Positions 1-8,319 of a stretch of DNA of 33,207 nt are shown piece after piece. This DNA is from Thermoflexales bacterium (lineage in GTDB: Bacteria > Chloroflexota > Anaerolineae > Fen-1058), in the NCBI GenBank assembly GCA_030834825.1, contig JAUQXC010000902.1, positions 1 through 33,207 of the forward strand. The letters are read 5' to 3'. The notes under the pieces were generated by a model, which saw nothing but the letters and a program-made list of their open reading frames with translations, did no database searches and was not told the DNA's origin. How positions within the stretch are numbered: position 1 is the stretch's first letter; each line of letters begins with the position of its first letter. A program made the translations under genes and the position numbers.

Positions 1-614
1 GTCAGCGCAAACACGGCGGCGCTCAACGCCAGCAGCACGCCGCGCCGCAGCCAGTGCTGCCGCTCACCAGGCGATTCACTCAGACCGTTGCGGATTAAGA
101 TGACGATCCATTCCACACTCACCAACAACCCGCCGAAGAGGGCCGCCGCGTAAACGTCTCCCAGTAGGATGAGCGGCGCAGCACGATAGAATGCCCAATG
201 GGTTTCCGCGCAGATCGCTTCGACGATCACGGCCCCGGCCGATCGTTCGTCCGTGCCTAACGGCTGCCCGGCGCGCGCGATCTGGCGGCTGGCCAGACCG
301 ATCGGGATCAAGACGATCACGGCAAGTGTCAGCCCCGTGCTCAGACCGCGCAGCCACTCGGCAGGCGACCACCCCAGGATCGATCCGCCTACGCCGGTCA
401 CGCCCATATCGATTGAGGCGAGGCTGCCCGTCAACAAGGCGGCATACGGCACACCGATGAAATAGACCACTCGCAAGAACTGTTCGAGAAGACGCCCCCC
501 GGTAGTTATGCGCAGCCTTTCCAGTTGCGCCGTACTCACAAACAAGCTGGCCAGTACGGCCACCGTCATGGAAGCCAGAGTCCAGACGACGGGCAGCAGT
601 TGTGTTTCCGTCAT
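1..614 (-). CDS. Partial membrane protein (open at left edge), translationally coupled to the upstream histidine kinase
   Basis: Minus-strand frame from the ATG at 614 (MTETQLLPVVWTLASMTVAVLASLFVSTAQLERLRITTGG...) stays open to the window edge. Several hydrophobic segments. Its ATG overlaps the kinase stop codon (ATGA). Confidence 0.7.
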   Translation of the reverse strand, partial: MTETQLLPVVWTLASMTVAVLASLFVSTAQLERLRITTGGRLLEQFLRVVYFIGVPYAALLTGSLASIDMGVTGVGGSILGWSPAEWLRGLSTGLTLAVIVLIPIGLASRQIARAGQPLGTDERSAGAVIVEAICAETHWAFYRAAPLILLGDVYAAALFGGLLVSVEWIVILIRNGLSESPGERQHWLRRGVLLALSAAVFAL

Positions 615-2437
615 GACTGGATGCGCTCCAGCGGAAAACGCAGCATCACGCGGGTGCCCTGCCCAGCCGCCGAACCAATGGACAGTTTGGCTTTCAACAC
701 TTCGGCTCGTTCGCTCATGTTGACCATGCCCAGGCTGCCGCGTTTGTCGTAACTGGCCTGCACTTTGCCCACATCAAAGCCTTTGCCGTTGTCGCGCACC
801 TCGATCAGATAAGCGTCGTTGTCGCGGCGTGCGCCGATCCAGATGTCGGTCGCCTCGGCATGTTTGCGCGCATTGCCCACGGCTTCTTCGACGACGTAGA
901 AGATCATGCCCTGCGAGTCCTTGTCCAGCTTCTCTGCATTCTCGTCGAGTTCCAGATGCACGCTGAGCGTGGAATCGGTGTCGTGCATTTTCTGCACCAG
1001 GGTCTCCAGAGCCGCTTTCAGGCCCTGCGTTTCCAGAATCAGCGGGCGCAGCGTAAACAGCATCTGCCGAATTTCCTTGGTGGTCGAGCGCGCCAGCGCT
1101 TCGATCTTTTCCAGTTCTTCCGGCACCCGGGCGGGCGACTTTTCCATCAAGGTCCGCGCGTAGTTGACGCGCATGGCAATCGCGGCCACGCTCTGCGTCG
1201 GGCCATCGTGCAGATCACGCGCCAGCTTCTTGCGGGCGTCTTCTTCAATCTCGACGATGCGGGCTTTTTCGGCCTGCAAGCTCTCGAACAGCTGCGCGTT
1301 CTGCAAAGCAATGGTCGCCTGATTGCACACGGCCGTTAACACGTCGATGTTGTCCGGCGTAAAGACGTTCTGATCGGGACTGGCAAACACCGCCACGCCG
1401 TAATTTTCGAATCCGGCCCGCAGCGGCACACAGACGGCCGAGATGCAGCGGTGCAGCGCGGTGTAGGTCGTCAGTTCCAGGTCATGCTCCAGATCAGTGC
1501 ACACGATTGGTTCGGCATGCGCCAACGCCCGGGAGACCGAGCCGGACGGATGCAGCTGCAGCGTGAGTTTCTCATCGCGGCTGGTCAAATGCCGTGAAGC
1601 GGCCACCACCATGCAGTCGGTGGACAGCAGCAAGACCATACTGATGATGCGCGTGGATGCCGGGCCCATTTCTTTCAAGCCCAAAATACTGACGTCCAAC
1701 ACCGCATCCAGAATGCGTTGATAGTTGAGTGTGGCGCTCAATGTGCTGGCCATCTCGAAGATCGCGCGCGCCTGCTCGCGCGTGGAGCGCAGTCGTTGCA
1801 GCTCGTGCTCCTCTTCGACCTGCAGACGCTCCAGCGTTTGCCGGCGAATGAGCGTCCCCAGGACGCCAGCGACCAGGGCCATGCCCACCGGCAGGAGTAA
1901 GGCCGGCCATTTGCCGCCCATGCCGAAGTAGGCCAGGCTAATGCCCGCCGTCGTAATGACATCGATAATCGGGTTGAAGCGCAACGCCGAAGTCAGAATT
2001 GGAAACAAGGCATAGTAAAACAGCGGGCTATCCGCGCCACCGGTAATCAGCAACAACGCGATCGTGACAAAGGTATCGACGATCAAACCCGCTGGAGCCA
2101 GCAGCCGCGCGGGCACATCAAAGATCAACAGAACCATCGCCAGGAGATTGAACACAGCGGTGATGGAGACGAGGACGAGCACGGTCTGAGGCAGATTATC
2201 TTCTACGGCCGACGGCGCCGAGGGGCTTAACAAGAGCACCGGGATCACACTGAGCAACATGAGCCAGCGCAGCCCGATGATCCACCAGTCAATACGTGAA
2301 ACTCGAGAAGATGATGAACGCAACTTGAATGACCTCAGTTGATAAGTTCGGCTACCAGACAAAAAAGGCCGCAGTCGCGAGGGGCGGCGCCCGCGCATCC
2401 GCGGCCTGGTTGTGTGGGCTGCACCACATTCGCCCAT
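611..2437 (-). CDS. Sensor histidine kinase, N-terminal TM segments + GAF + HisKA_3/HATPase (NarL/DegS type)
   Basis: ORF 611..2512. H-box ARDLHDGPTQSVAAIAMR, HATPase N box VVEEAVGNARKHAEA and G box DNGKGFD; GAF-like middle region. The ORF-track start (2512) lies inside a terminator hairpin, so a later start is likely (ATG 2437 or further in). Confidence 0.9.
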   Translation of the reverse strand: MGECGAAHTTRPRMRGRRPSRLRPFLSGSRTYQLRSFKLRSSSSRVSRIDWWIIGLRWLMLLSVIPVLLLSPSAPSAVEDNLPQTVLVLVSITAVFNLLAMVLLIFDVPARLLAPAGLIVDTFVTIALLLITGGADSPLFYYALFPILTSALRFNPIIDVITTAGISLAYFGMGGKWPALLLPVGMALVAGVLGTLIRRQTLERLQVEEEHELQRLRSTREQARAIFEMASTLSATLNYQRILDAVLDVSILGLKEMGPASTRIISMVLLLSTDCMVVAASRHLTSRDEKLTLQLHPSGSVSRALAHAEPIVCTDLEHDLELTTYTALHRCISAVCVPLRAGFENYGVAVFASPDQNVFTPDNIDVLTAVCNQATIALQNAQLFESLQAEKARIVEIEEDARKKLARDLHDGPTQSVAAIAMRVNYARTLMEKSPARVPEELEKIEALARSTTKEIRQMLFTLRPLILETQGLKAALETLVQKMHDTDSTLSVHLELDENAEKLDKDSQGMIFYVVEEAVGNARKHAEATDIWIGARRDNDAYLIEVRDNGKGFDVGKVQASYDKRGSLGMVNMSERAEVLKAKLSIGSAAGQGTRVMLRFPLERIQS

Positions 2438-2496
2438 GTGACGCTCACGATTGTACCATAAGCAAACGGGCAAGCCAAAAGCTGCCGGGCAAAGAA

Positions 2497-2529
2497 AAAA
2501 CGGCCCGCACACTGTTGTGCAAGCCGTTT
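2497..2529 (-). terminator. Intrinsic terminator downstream of the tRNA-Val gene
   Basis: Minus strand AAAACGGCTTGCACA-ACAG-TGTGCGGGCCGTTTTTTC: long G/C stem (two G-U) followed by a T run. Confidence 0.75.
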
Positions 2530-2606
<77 letters not shown>

Positions 2607-2665
2607 TGAACGGGCGAGATTATAGCATCCTCAGCAGGAGTTGACAAGACCTGATTAACACCGCG

Positions 2666-2694
2666 TTGACACGCCCCGTGAAAGCCCGTATAAT
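2666..2694 (+). promoter_or_regulatory. Consensus sigma70-type promoter
   Basis: TTGACA (2666-2671), 17-nt spacer, TATAAT (2689-2694); predicted +1 at about 2701. Confidence 0.85.
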
Positions 2695-2700
2695 CTCGGC

Positions 2701-2830
2701 ATGTTTAGCGTGAACCCGTTGCCTACCCCTGCTCCGTCTCCACTGGACCACCTATCTGGGTAGGCTCGTTTGTGTCAACAAGGCCAAAAGCCAGTCCTCT
2801 CCAGATGTGTGAGCGGGCTGGTTTTTGTTT
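2701..2830 (+). ncRNA. Short structured leader or small RNA, possibly an attenuator with a leaderless mini-ORF (2701-2763)
   Basis: Lies between a consensus promoter and a terminator. Perfect stem GCCTACCC(2721-2728)/GGGTAGGC(2758-2765). Mini-ORF MFSVNPLPTPAPSPLDHLSG* starts at the predicted +1. Confidence 0.5.
2791..2830 (+). terminator. Intrinsic terminator or attenuator immediately upstream of the MazG-like gene
   Basis: CCAGTCC (2791-2797)/GGGCTGG (2815-2821) stem then TTTTTGTTT; ends 9 nt before the ATG at 2840. Confidence 0.65.
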
Positions 2831-2839
2831 GGGATAGAC

Positions 2840-3142
2840 ATGGATCTTCGACAACTTTCCGAAGAGATGCACCGTTTCGTTGGAGCGAAGGGCTGGTATG
2901 AGGTTGAGTCGCCGCGCCCGCAGACACCGCGCAATATCGCCACTTCACTGGCCATCGAAGCGGCCGAGGTGCTGGAGCACTTCCAGTGGGATGAAACGCC
3001 AGCCGATCGGGCGGAGTTGGCCGCCGAGCTGGCCGACGTGACGCTGTATCTCTTGCAGCTGGCTTCGCTCTGCCAGATCGATCTGGAGCAGGCGGTGCTG
3101 GAGAAGTTGAAAGTGAATTACACGCGGACGTGGGATCAATGA
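2840..3142 (+). CDS. MazG-like nucleotide pyrophosphohydrolase
   Basis: MDLRQLSEEMHRFVGAKGWYE...NIATSLAIEAAEVLEHFQW...ELADVTLYLLQLA: EExxE/ExxD MazG metal-binding pattern. Confidence 0.88.
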   Translation: MDLRQLSEEMHRFVGAKGWYEVESPRPQTPRNIATSLAIEAAEVLEHFQWDETPADRAELAAELADVTLYLLQLASLCQIDLEQAVLEKLKVNYTRTWDQ

Positions 3143-3801
3143 GCCGTTTCAAAATCCTGGCTGTCACCGATCACGTCGTTGATTCACTGCACAGCCCCAA
3201 CGTGAAGAACCGCTTCGGGGAAGTGGATCTGATCATCAGCTGCGGTGATTTGCCCTACGGTTATCTCGACTACCTGGTAACCGTGCTGGGCAAGCCGTTG
3301 TACTTTGTGCACGGCAATCACGATCGGGATTATGAATACACCGAAACCGGGCGGAGACATCTGGCTCCGCAAGGCGCCACTGCGCTCGATCTGCAGGTGG
3401 TGAAAGGGCCGGGCGGGCTGATCCTGGCTGGGCTGGAAGGTTCGATTCGCTACGATCCGGACAGCGGGCACCAGTACACGCAAGAGCAAATGGATCGCCG
3501 CGCCACCCAGCTCGCCGCGAAGTTGATGGGCAATCGGATACGGCGCGGGCGCTATCTGGATATCTTCGTTACGCATTCGCCGCCCTTCAGCGTGGGCGAC
3601 GGCCCCGATCCGGCGCATATCGGCTTTCGGGCGTTCAATACATTGATCCAGCGTTTCAAGCCGCGCTTGATGCTGCACGGCCATCAACATCGGTACTACG
3701 GCCCGTATGGGGTGCCCCCGAGCACCCAGGTGGGCGCGACGCGCGTGGTGAATGTCTATCCCTATCAGCTCATCGAATGGGAGGACGATTATGACGGATG
3801 A
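3139..3801 (+). CDS. Metallophosphoesterase (calcineurin-like)
   Basis: Motifs ISCGDLPYG, GNHDRDYE, THSPPF, HGHQH. ATG at 3139 overlaps the upstream TGA. Confidence 0.88.
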   Translation: MSRFKILAVTDHVVDSLHSPNVKNRFGEVDLIISCGDLPYGYLDYLVTVLGKPLYFVHGNHDRDYEYTETGRRHLAPQGATALDLQVVKGPGGLILAGLEGSIRYDPDSGHQYTQEQMDRRATQLAAKLMGNRIRRGRYLDIFVTHSPPFSVGDGPDPAHIGFRAFNTLIQRFKPRLMLHGHQHRYYGPYGVPPSTQVGATRVVNVYPYQLIEWEDDYDG

Positions 3802-5230
3802 GGTTCAGCACGATCAGAGCTCTTTTGCGCGCGCAGAGCATGACTTTGGCCGGGTACGCCGGCGGGCCTGGTATCGTGACGTTCTGGCCAAGCTGGCCGG
3901 CCGATCAAATCAACTGCTGTCGTATGAGTCAGTCAAGCGCTCGCTCAAGCTGGGCGGGCCGATCTATCGCGGCGTCAAGACCGTACCGGTGGCGCAGATC
4001 GTTGGCAGCGTCGATCGCTATCGCGACTTTGACGACGTGTTTCTGCCCAAGCAGGACAACTCGGCGCCGCGTTGGAAGAGCATTGCACGCGCGTTTTACA
4101 GCGATGTCGATCTGCCCCCGGTGCGCTTATACCAGGTGGGAGACGCCTACTTCGTGATGGACGGACATCACCGCGTGTCGGTCGCCCGCGAGCAAGGCGT
4201 CGACTTCATCGACGCGGAAGTACAGGAAGTCATATCGCGCGTGCCGGTCAGCGCCGATCTGAAAGCGGAAGACCTGAAGATCTTGCACGAGTACCGGCGC
4301 TTTTTGGAACGCACCCGGCTCGACGAGATCCGTCCCGGCCAGCTCATTCGCTTTACCGTGGCAGGCGGCTATCAACAGATCATCGAGCATATTGCCACCC
4401 ATCGCTACTATATGCAGCTGGAACAGCAGCGCGAAGTGAGTGATGCCGAGGCGGTGGCTGACTGGTACGATGCTGTTTATCTTCCCCTGGTGGAAGTCAT
4501 CCGCGCGAACAACGTGCTGGCCGACTTTCCGGGCCGCACAGAATCCGACCTGTATCTTTGGATTGTGGAGCATCTCTACTTCCTCCGGGAGACGGCCAAA
4601 CACACGTCGCTTGAAGAAGCGGCCGAGGACTACGCCGATCAATACAGCGAGAAATCGCTTAAACGGCTGATGCGCGGGTTCACCCAGGCTTTTGCCAACC
4701 AAGACGAAATGCCATTGGAAGTCGTCAAGGCCGAGCAAGCCCGCGAGAAATTTCTGACAGAGACGCACCTGGCCGAGCGGCGGCCCGATCAAAACATCCT
4801 GTGTACGTCCGATCTAGACTACCAGAAACTGCGCGATCACATCAAGAAACACCGCTATTACATGGGGCTCGATCTCGAACGCAATGTCAGTGAGGAAGAG
4901 GCAGTCATGCATTGGTACGACGAGGTCTACCAGCCGATCGTGAAAGCGATCCGTGGGCACGACTTGCGCAGCCAATTTCCCAACAAGACCGAAACCGAGC
5001 TGTACCTGTCGATCGTCAAGTATCTCGATGAGCTGCGCCGCGTCGAAGGGGAAGTCAGCGTCGCAGCAGCAACCGTCGATTATGCCGTACAGTTCAAGCA
5101 ACATCCGATCAAGAAGATTCTGAGTGGGGTGTTATCAGTGCTCATGGGAAGCGAGCCAACCCGATCGGATGGGGTGGCCCCGACGCACGGCGCCTCCACC
5201 GCAGATCACAATTCAGACACAGGAAACTAA
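3791..5230 (+). CDS. ParB/sulfiredoxin-like N-terminal domain protein with a duplicated C-terminal HRYYM/WYD repeat domain
   Basis: ATG at 3791 (MTDEVQHDQ). ParB-like segment YQVGDAYFVMDGHHRVSVAREQG; two copies of HRYYMxLxxxRxVSxxEAVxxWYDxVYxPxVxxIR...FPxxTExxLYLxIV. Confidence 0.75.
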   Translation: MTDEVQHDQSSFARAEHDFGRVRRRAWYRDVLAKLAGRSNQLLSYESVKRSLKLGGPIYRGVKTVPVAQIVGSVDRYRDFDDVFLPKQDNSAPRWKSIARAFYSDVDLPPVRLYQVGDAYFVMDGHHRVSVAREQGVDFIDAEVQEVISRVPVSADLKAEDLKILHEYRRFLERTRLDEIRPGQLIRFTVAGGYQQIIEHIATHRYYMQLEQQREVSDAEAVADWYDAVYLPLVEVIRANNVLADFPGRTESDLYLWIVEHLYFLRETAKHTSLEEAAEDYADQYSEKSLKRLMRGFTQAFANQDEMPLEVVKAEQAREKFLTETHLAERRPDQNILCTSDLDYQKLRDHIKKHRYYMGLDLERNVSEEEAVMHWYDEVYQPIVKAIRGHDLRSQFPNKTETELYLSIVKYLDELRRVEGEVSVAAATVDYAVQFKQHPIKKILSGVLSVLMGSEPTRSDGVAPTHGASTADHNSDTGN

Positions 5231-5234
5231 GCAC

Positions 5235-5771
5235 ATGTCACATTCCATGGGTCCCATCGCCGTCGTCTTTGGCAGCAACTCGCCCCAGGAAGGCGATCTC
5301 GATTACGATCGCGCGCGTGAACTGGGACGTTTGCTGGCGCAGGCCGGCTACGTGCTTGCCACCGGCGGTTACTTCGGCACGATGGAAGCCGTGAGCCGGG
5401 GCGCGAAAGAAGCGGGCGGGCACGTCATCGGCGTCACCACTTCACTCTTCGACGCGGTTCGCTTGCACCCGAATGCTTATCTCGACGAAGAGATCAAATT
5501 CCCGACGTTGTTTCAGCGTCTGCATCACCTGGTGACGATGGCCGACGCCTGGGTGGCGCTTCCTGGCGGCATCGGCACGTTGAGTGAAGTTGCGCTGACG
5601 TGGAGCTTGCTGCAAGTGGGCGAAGTGAAGCGCCAACCGTTTGTGTTGGTAGGCGAAATGTGGCGCACGACCATCCGTCAATTTTCCAACGACAGCTACG
5701 TGCGCCCGCAGTACCGTGAGCTGGTGCGCTATGCGGACGATGTGACGCAGGTGATCGATTTGTTGAAGTAA
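5235..5771 (+). CDS. LOG-family (lysine decarboxylase-like / TIGR00725-type) protein
   Basis: VVFGSNSP...ATGGYFGTMEAVSRGAKEAGG...VALPGGIGTLSEVALTW: PGGxGTxxE motif. Confidence 0.85.
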   Translation: MSHSMGPIAVVFGSNSPQEGDLDYDRARELGRLLAQAGYVLATGGYFGTMEAVSRGAKEAGGHVIGVTTSLFDAVRLHPNAYLDEEIKFPTLFQRLHHLVTMADAWVALPGGIGTLSEVALTWSLLQVGEVKRQPFVLVGEMWRTTIRQFSNDSYVRPQYRELVRYADDVTQVIDLLK

Positions 5772-5793
5772 AACGTCAGGGTTTTATTGCGTT

Positions 5794-6630
5794 TCAGTCT
5801 TTATCCATGACGAATGGTGCTTTACGCTCTTGAGAGGCCACCATCAAGCGGTATTTTTCCCATACGGCACGTTTGCGTGGCAGATGTGGTACATCAGAGG
5901 TGTAATACATCCACTCGGCCAATGCATCAGCGTAACAGGCGTTAAAGCGCAGGTCCCAACGTCGTTCTCGCCGATAGATATGGCTAACGATGCTAGTCAG
6001 GCGGGCAACCGTATCTTGCAGCCAGGCAACGAACGCTTCGCTCCCTGAAGCGATTTGAATGCCCAACAACGGATGGCCCTGCCGTTGGGTGATCCAGATG
6101 CTGCCATCGCCGTCTACACAGCCTCGCAAAAAATCGGGGAATACGGCAACAGGAATGTTAAGAGCGCCCAGGATACAGCTTTTATTGGGCTTTAGGCCAA
6201 CATCGGTTAGAAACCCGCGGTAAGCAGCATCGCTGACTTTCACGCTAAGCAGTTGGCGGCCAGTCCGCTGGCGGACACTGATGACGTGTGCGGCTATGCC
6301 TAAACAGCATTGGTAGAGATCGATCAGCACCTGATCGGTCGAGGAGAAGTCGACAACTTTTGGCTGATCGCTCTTCAGGCAGCCATCAGTAGTCACCAGG
6401 CCAACCACATAAGCGAGCGGTGGTGTCCAGTTTTCAAGAATACGCGGCGGCACCAGATGTTCGGGCGCAGCCAAACGTGATGGTCGTGCCAACAGACCAA
6501 AGTCCGCCATCCGCCGCCAGACGGTGGTTTGACTGACACCCAGTCTTTGGGCAATTTGATCTTGATTGAGACCTTGTTGATAATACAACTCGCGTAGCTC
6601 AGTCTCGGTGATAGTCACTCGTTGCGTCAT
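5794..6630 (-). CDS. Free-standing LAGLIDADG homing-endonuclease-like protein with N-terminal HTH
   Basis: N-terminal HTH (YYQQGLNQDQIAQRLGVSQTTVWRRM) and two LAGLIDADG-like motifs: LAYVVGLVTTDGCL and FLRGCVDGDGSI. ATG at 6630; the track's TTG start at 6648 is an alternative. Confidence 0.85.
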   Translation of the reverse strand: MTQRVTITETELRELYYQQGLNQDQIAQRLGVSQTTVWRRMADFGLLARPSRLAAPEHLVPPRILENWTPPLAYVVGLVTTDGCLKSDQPKVVDFSSTDQVLIDLYQCCLGIAAHVISVRQRTGRQLLSVKVSDAAYRGFLTDVGLKPNKSCILGALNIPVAVFPDFLRGCVDGDGSIWITQRQGHPLLGIQIASGSEAFVAWLQDTVARLTSIVSHIYRRERRWDLRFNACYADALAEWMYYTSDVPHLPRKRAVWEKYRLMVASQERKAPFVMDKD

Positions 6631-6677
6631 GCGTTGAGTATGATCCAATAAATTCAGCCTGTCCAGTAAGGAGTAGT

Positions 6678-8111
6678 ATGTCGGAGTTAAAACTGACTCC
6701 CCGCAGTGAAGATTATTCCAAGTGGTACAACCAAGTCATTATGCGTGCTCAGTTGGCAGACTATGCCCCGGTGCGTGGCTGTATGGTGATTCGGCCTAGT
6801 GGCTACGCCCTTTGGGAAAACATTCAACAGGCGCTCGATCGGCGCTTTAAGGCAGCGGCAGTGGAGAATGCCTACTTCCCTTTGTTGATCCCCAAGTCTT
6901 TTCTGGAAAAAGAAAAAGAGCACGTCGAGGGTTTCTCGCCGGAATTAGCGGTCGTGACGATCGGTGGTGGAGAAGTCTTGGACGAGCCGCTAGTGGTGCG
7001 CCCCACGTCTGAAACCATTCTCGGCCATATGTGGGCCAACTGGATCAAATCTTATCGTGATTTACCCATGCGTCTAAACTTATGGAACAACGTGGTACGC
7101 TGGGAACTCCGCACTCGACTATTTCTCCGTACTCTCGAATTCCTCTGGCAAGAAGGGCACTGTGCTTATTCTTCCGCCGCCGAAGCCGAAGCCGAAACGA
7201 TCCAGATGCTGAACGTCTACACCGACTTCGCCGTGAACGATGCGGCGATCCCGGTGATTCCAGGCCGCAAGTCGGAGTCGGAGAAATTTGCCGGCGCGGT
7301 ACGCTCGTACACCATCGAAGCGATGATGGGCGACAAAAAGGCGCTGCAATCGGGCACGTCGCACTTCCTGGGACAGAACTTTGCAAAGGCCTTCGACATC
7401 AAGTTCCTGAGCAAAGACAATCAACTCGAACACGCCTGGACCACGTCGTGGGGCCTGTCGACGCGCATGATCGGCGGCATCATCATGGTACATGGTGACG
7501 ATCAAGGTTTGAAACTGCCGCCCAAACTCGCGCCCATCCAAGCCGTCATCATTCCGATCTTCAAGAACGACGCCGAGAAGAGCAAAGTCATACCGGTGAT
7601 CGATCAGCTGCGCCAACAACTGGCGGAAACCGTGCGGGTCAAGGTGGACGATCGGGAGGAGACACCGGGCTTCAAGTTCAACGACTGGGAGATGCGCGGT
7701 GTGCCCCTGCGGATCGAAGTCGGTCCCAAGGATGTGGAGAAAGGCACGGTTGTTTTCGCGCGGCGCGATGTGCCCGGCCGGGAGGGCAAATCGTTCGTGC
7801 CCCAGGCCGGGATCGTTGAAGCAGCCCGATCGGCCCTGGTGACCATTCAAAGCGATCTACTCAAGCGCGCCACTGAGTTTCGCGACGCCCATACGCACGA
7901 ACCGAAATCCTACGCCGAATTCAAGGCGGTCGTGGAAGATAGTTTTGCACGTGTCTGGTGGTGCGGCGATCGACAGTGCGAAGCGGATATTAAAGAAGAG
8001 ACCAAAGCCACCACACGCTGTATTCCGCTGGAACAGCCGGGCGGATCAGGTATGTGCGTGCATTGTGGTAAACCAGCGCAGGAAGTGGCGATCTTTGCGA
8101 AGGCATATTAA
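6678..8111 (+). CDS. proS: Prolyl-tRNA synthetase (eukaryote/archaea-like, type 3)
   Basis: Class II aaRS motifs ([78 protein letters not shown]) and a C-terminal zinc-binding region ([10 protein letters not shown]...[19 protein letters not shown]...FAKAY). Confidence 0.97.
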   Translation: [477 protein letters not shown]

Positions 8112-8152
8112 CCGTCTTCTTAAGAAATGCTTCGTCTGAATCTGAGGAACGA

Positions 8153-8184
8153 AACGCGGCTACGTCATTAGCTGCGTTTTCTTT
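8153..8184 (+). terminator. Intrinsic terminator after proS
   Basis: AACGCGGCTA-cgtcat-TAGCTGCGTTTTCTTT. Confidence 0.75.
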
Positions 8185-8319
8185 TGATCGCTTAGGCTTT
8201 TGTGGGTGTGCTTCAAAGTCAGCGTGAGGGTTTGTGCAGAATGGCACTCATAGCCGGGAACATTTCGCCAGCGCTGAACGTCTGACGAGCGATGCAACTT
8301 ACTGTCTGGGAGGTTGGCC

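Noticed and set aside
76-372. Minus-strand 98-aa ORF, and + ORFs 191-460 and 253-465
   Set aside because: Out-of-frame shadows of the truncated membrane-protein gene that runs 614->1 on the minus strand.
860-1339. 159-aa + ORF antisense to the histidine kinase
   Set aside because: Antisense shadow of a clear kinase; no start context or family signature, and GC-rich codon bias creates long opposite-strand ORFs.
5794-6630. Interpretation as a transposase or sigma factor because of the N-terminal HTH
   Set aside because: The two LAGLIDADG-type motifs with conserved acidic residues fit a homing endonuclease better; no terminal inverted repeats were seen.
7119-7850. 243-aa antisense ORF inside proS
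   Set aside because: Complementary-frame artefact of a strongly conserved proS reading frame.
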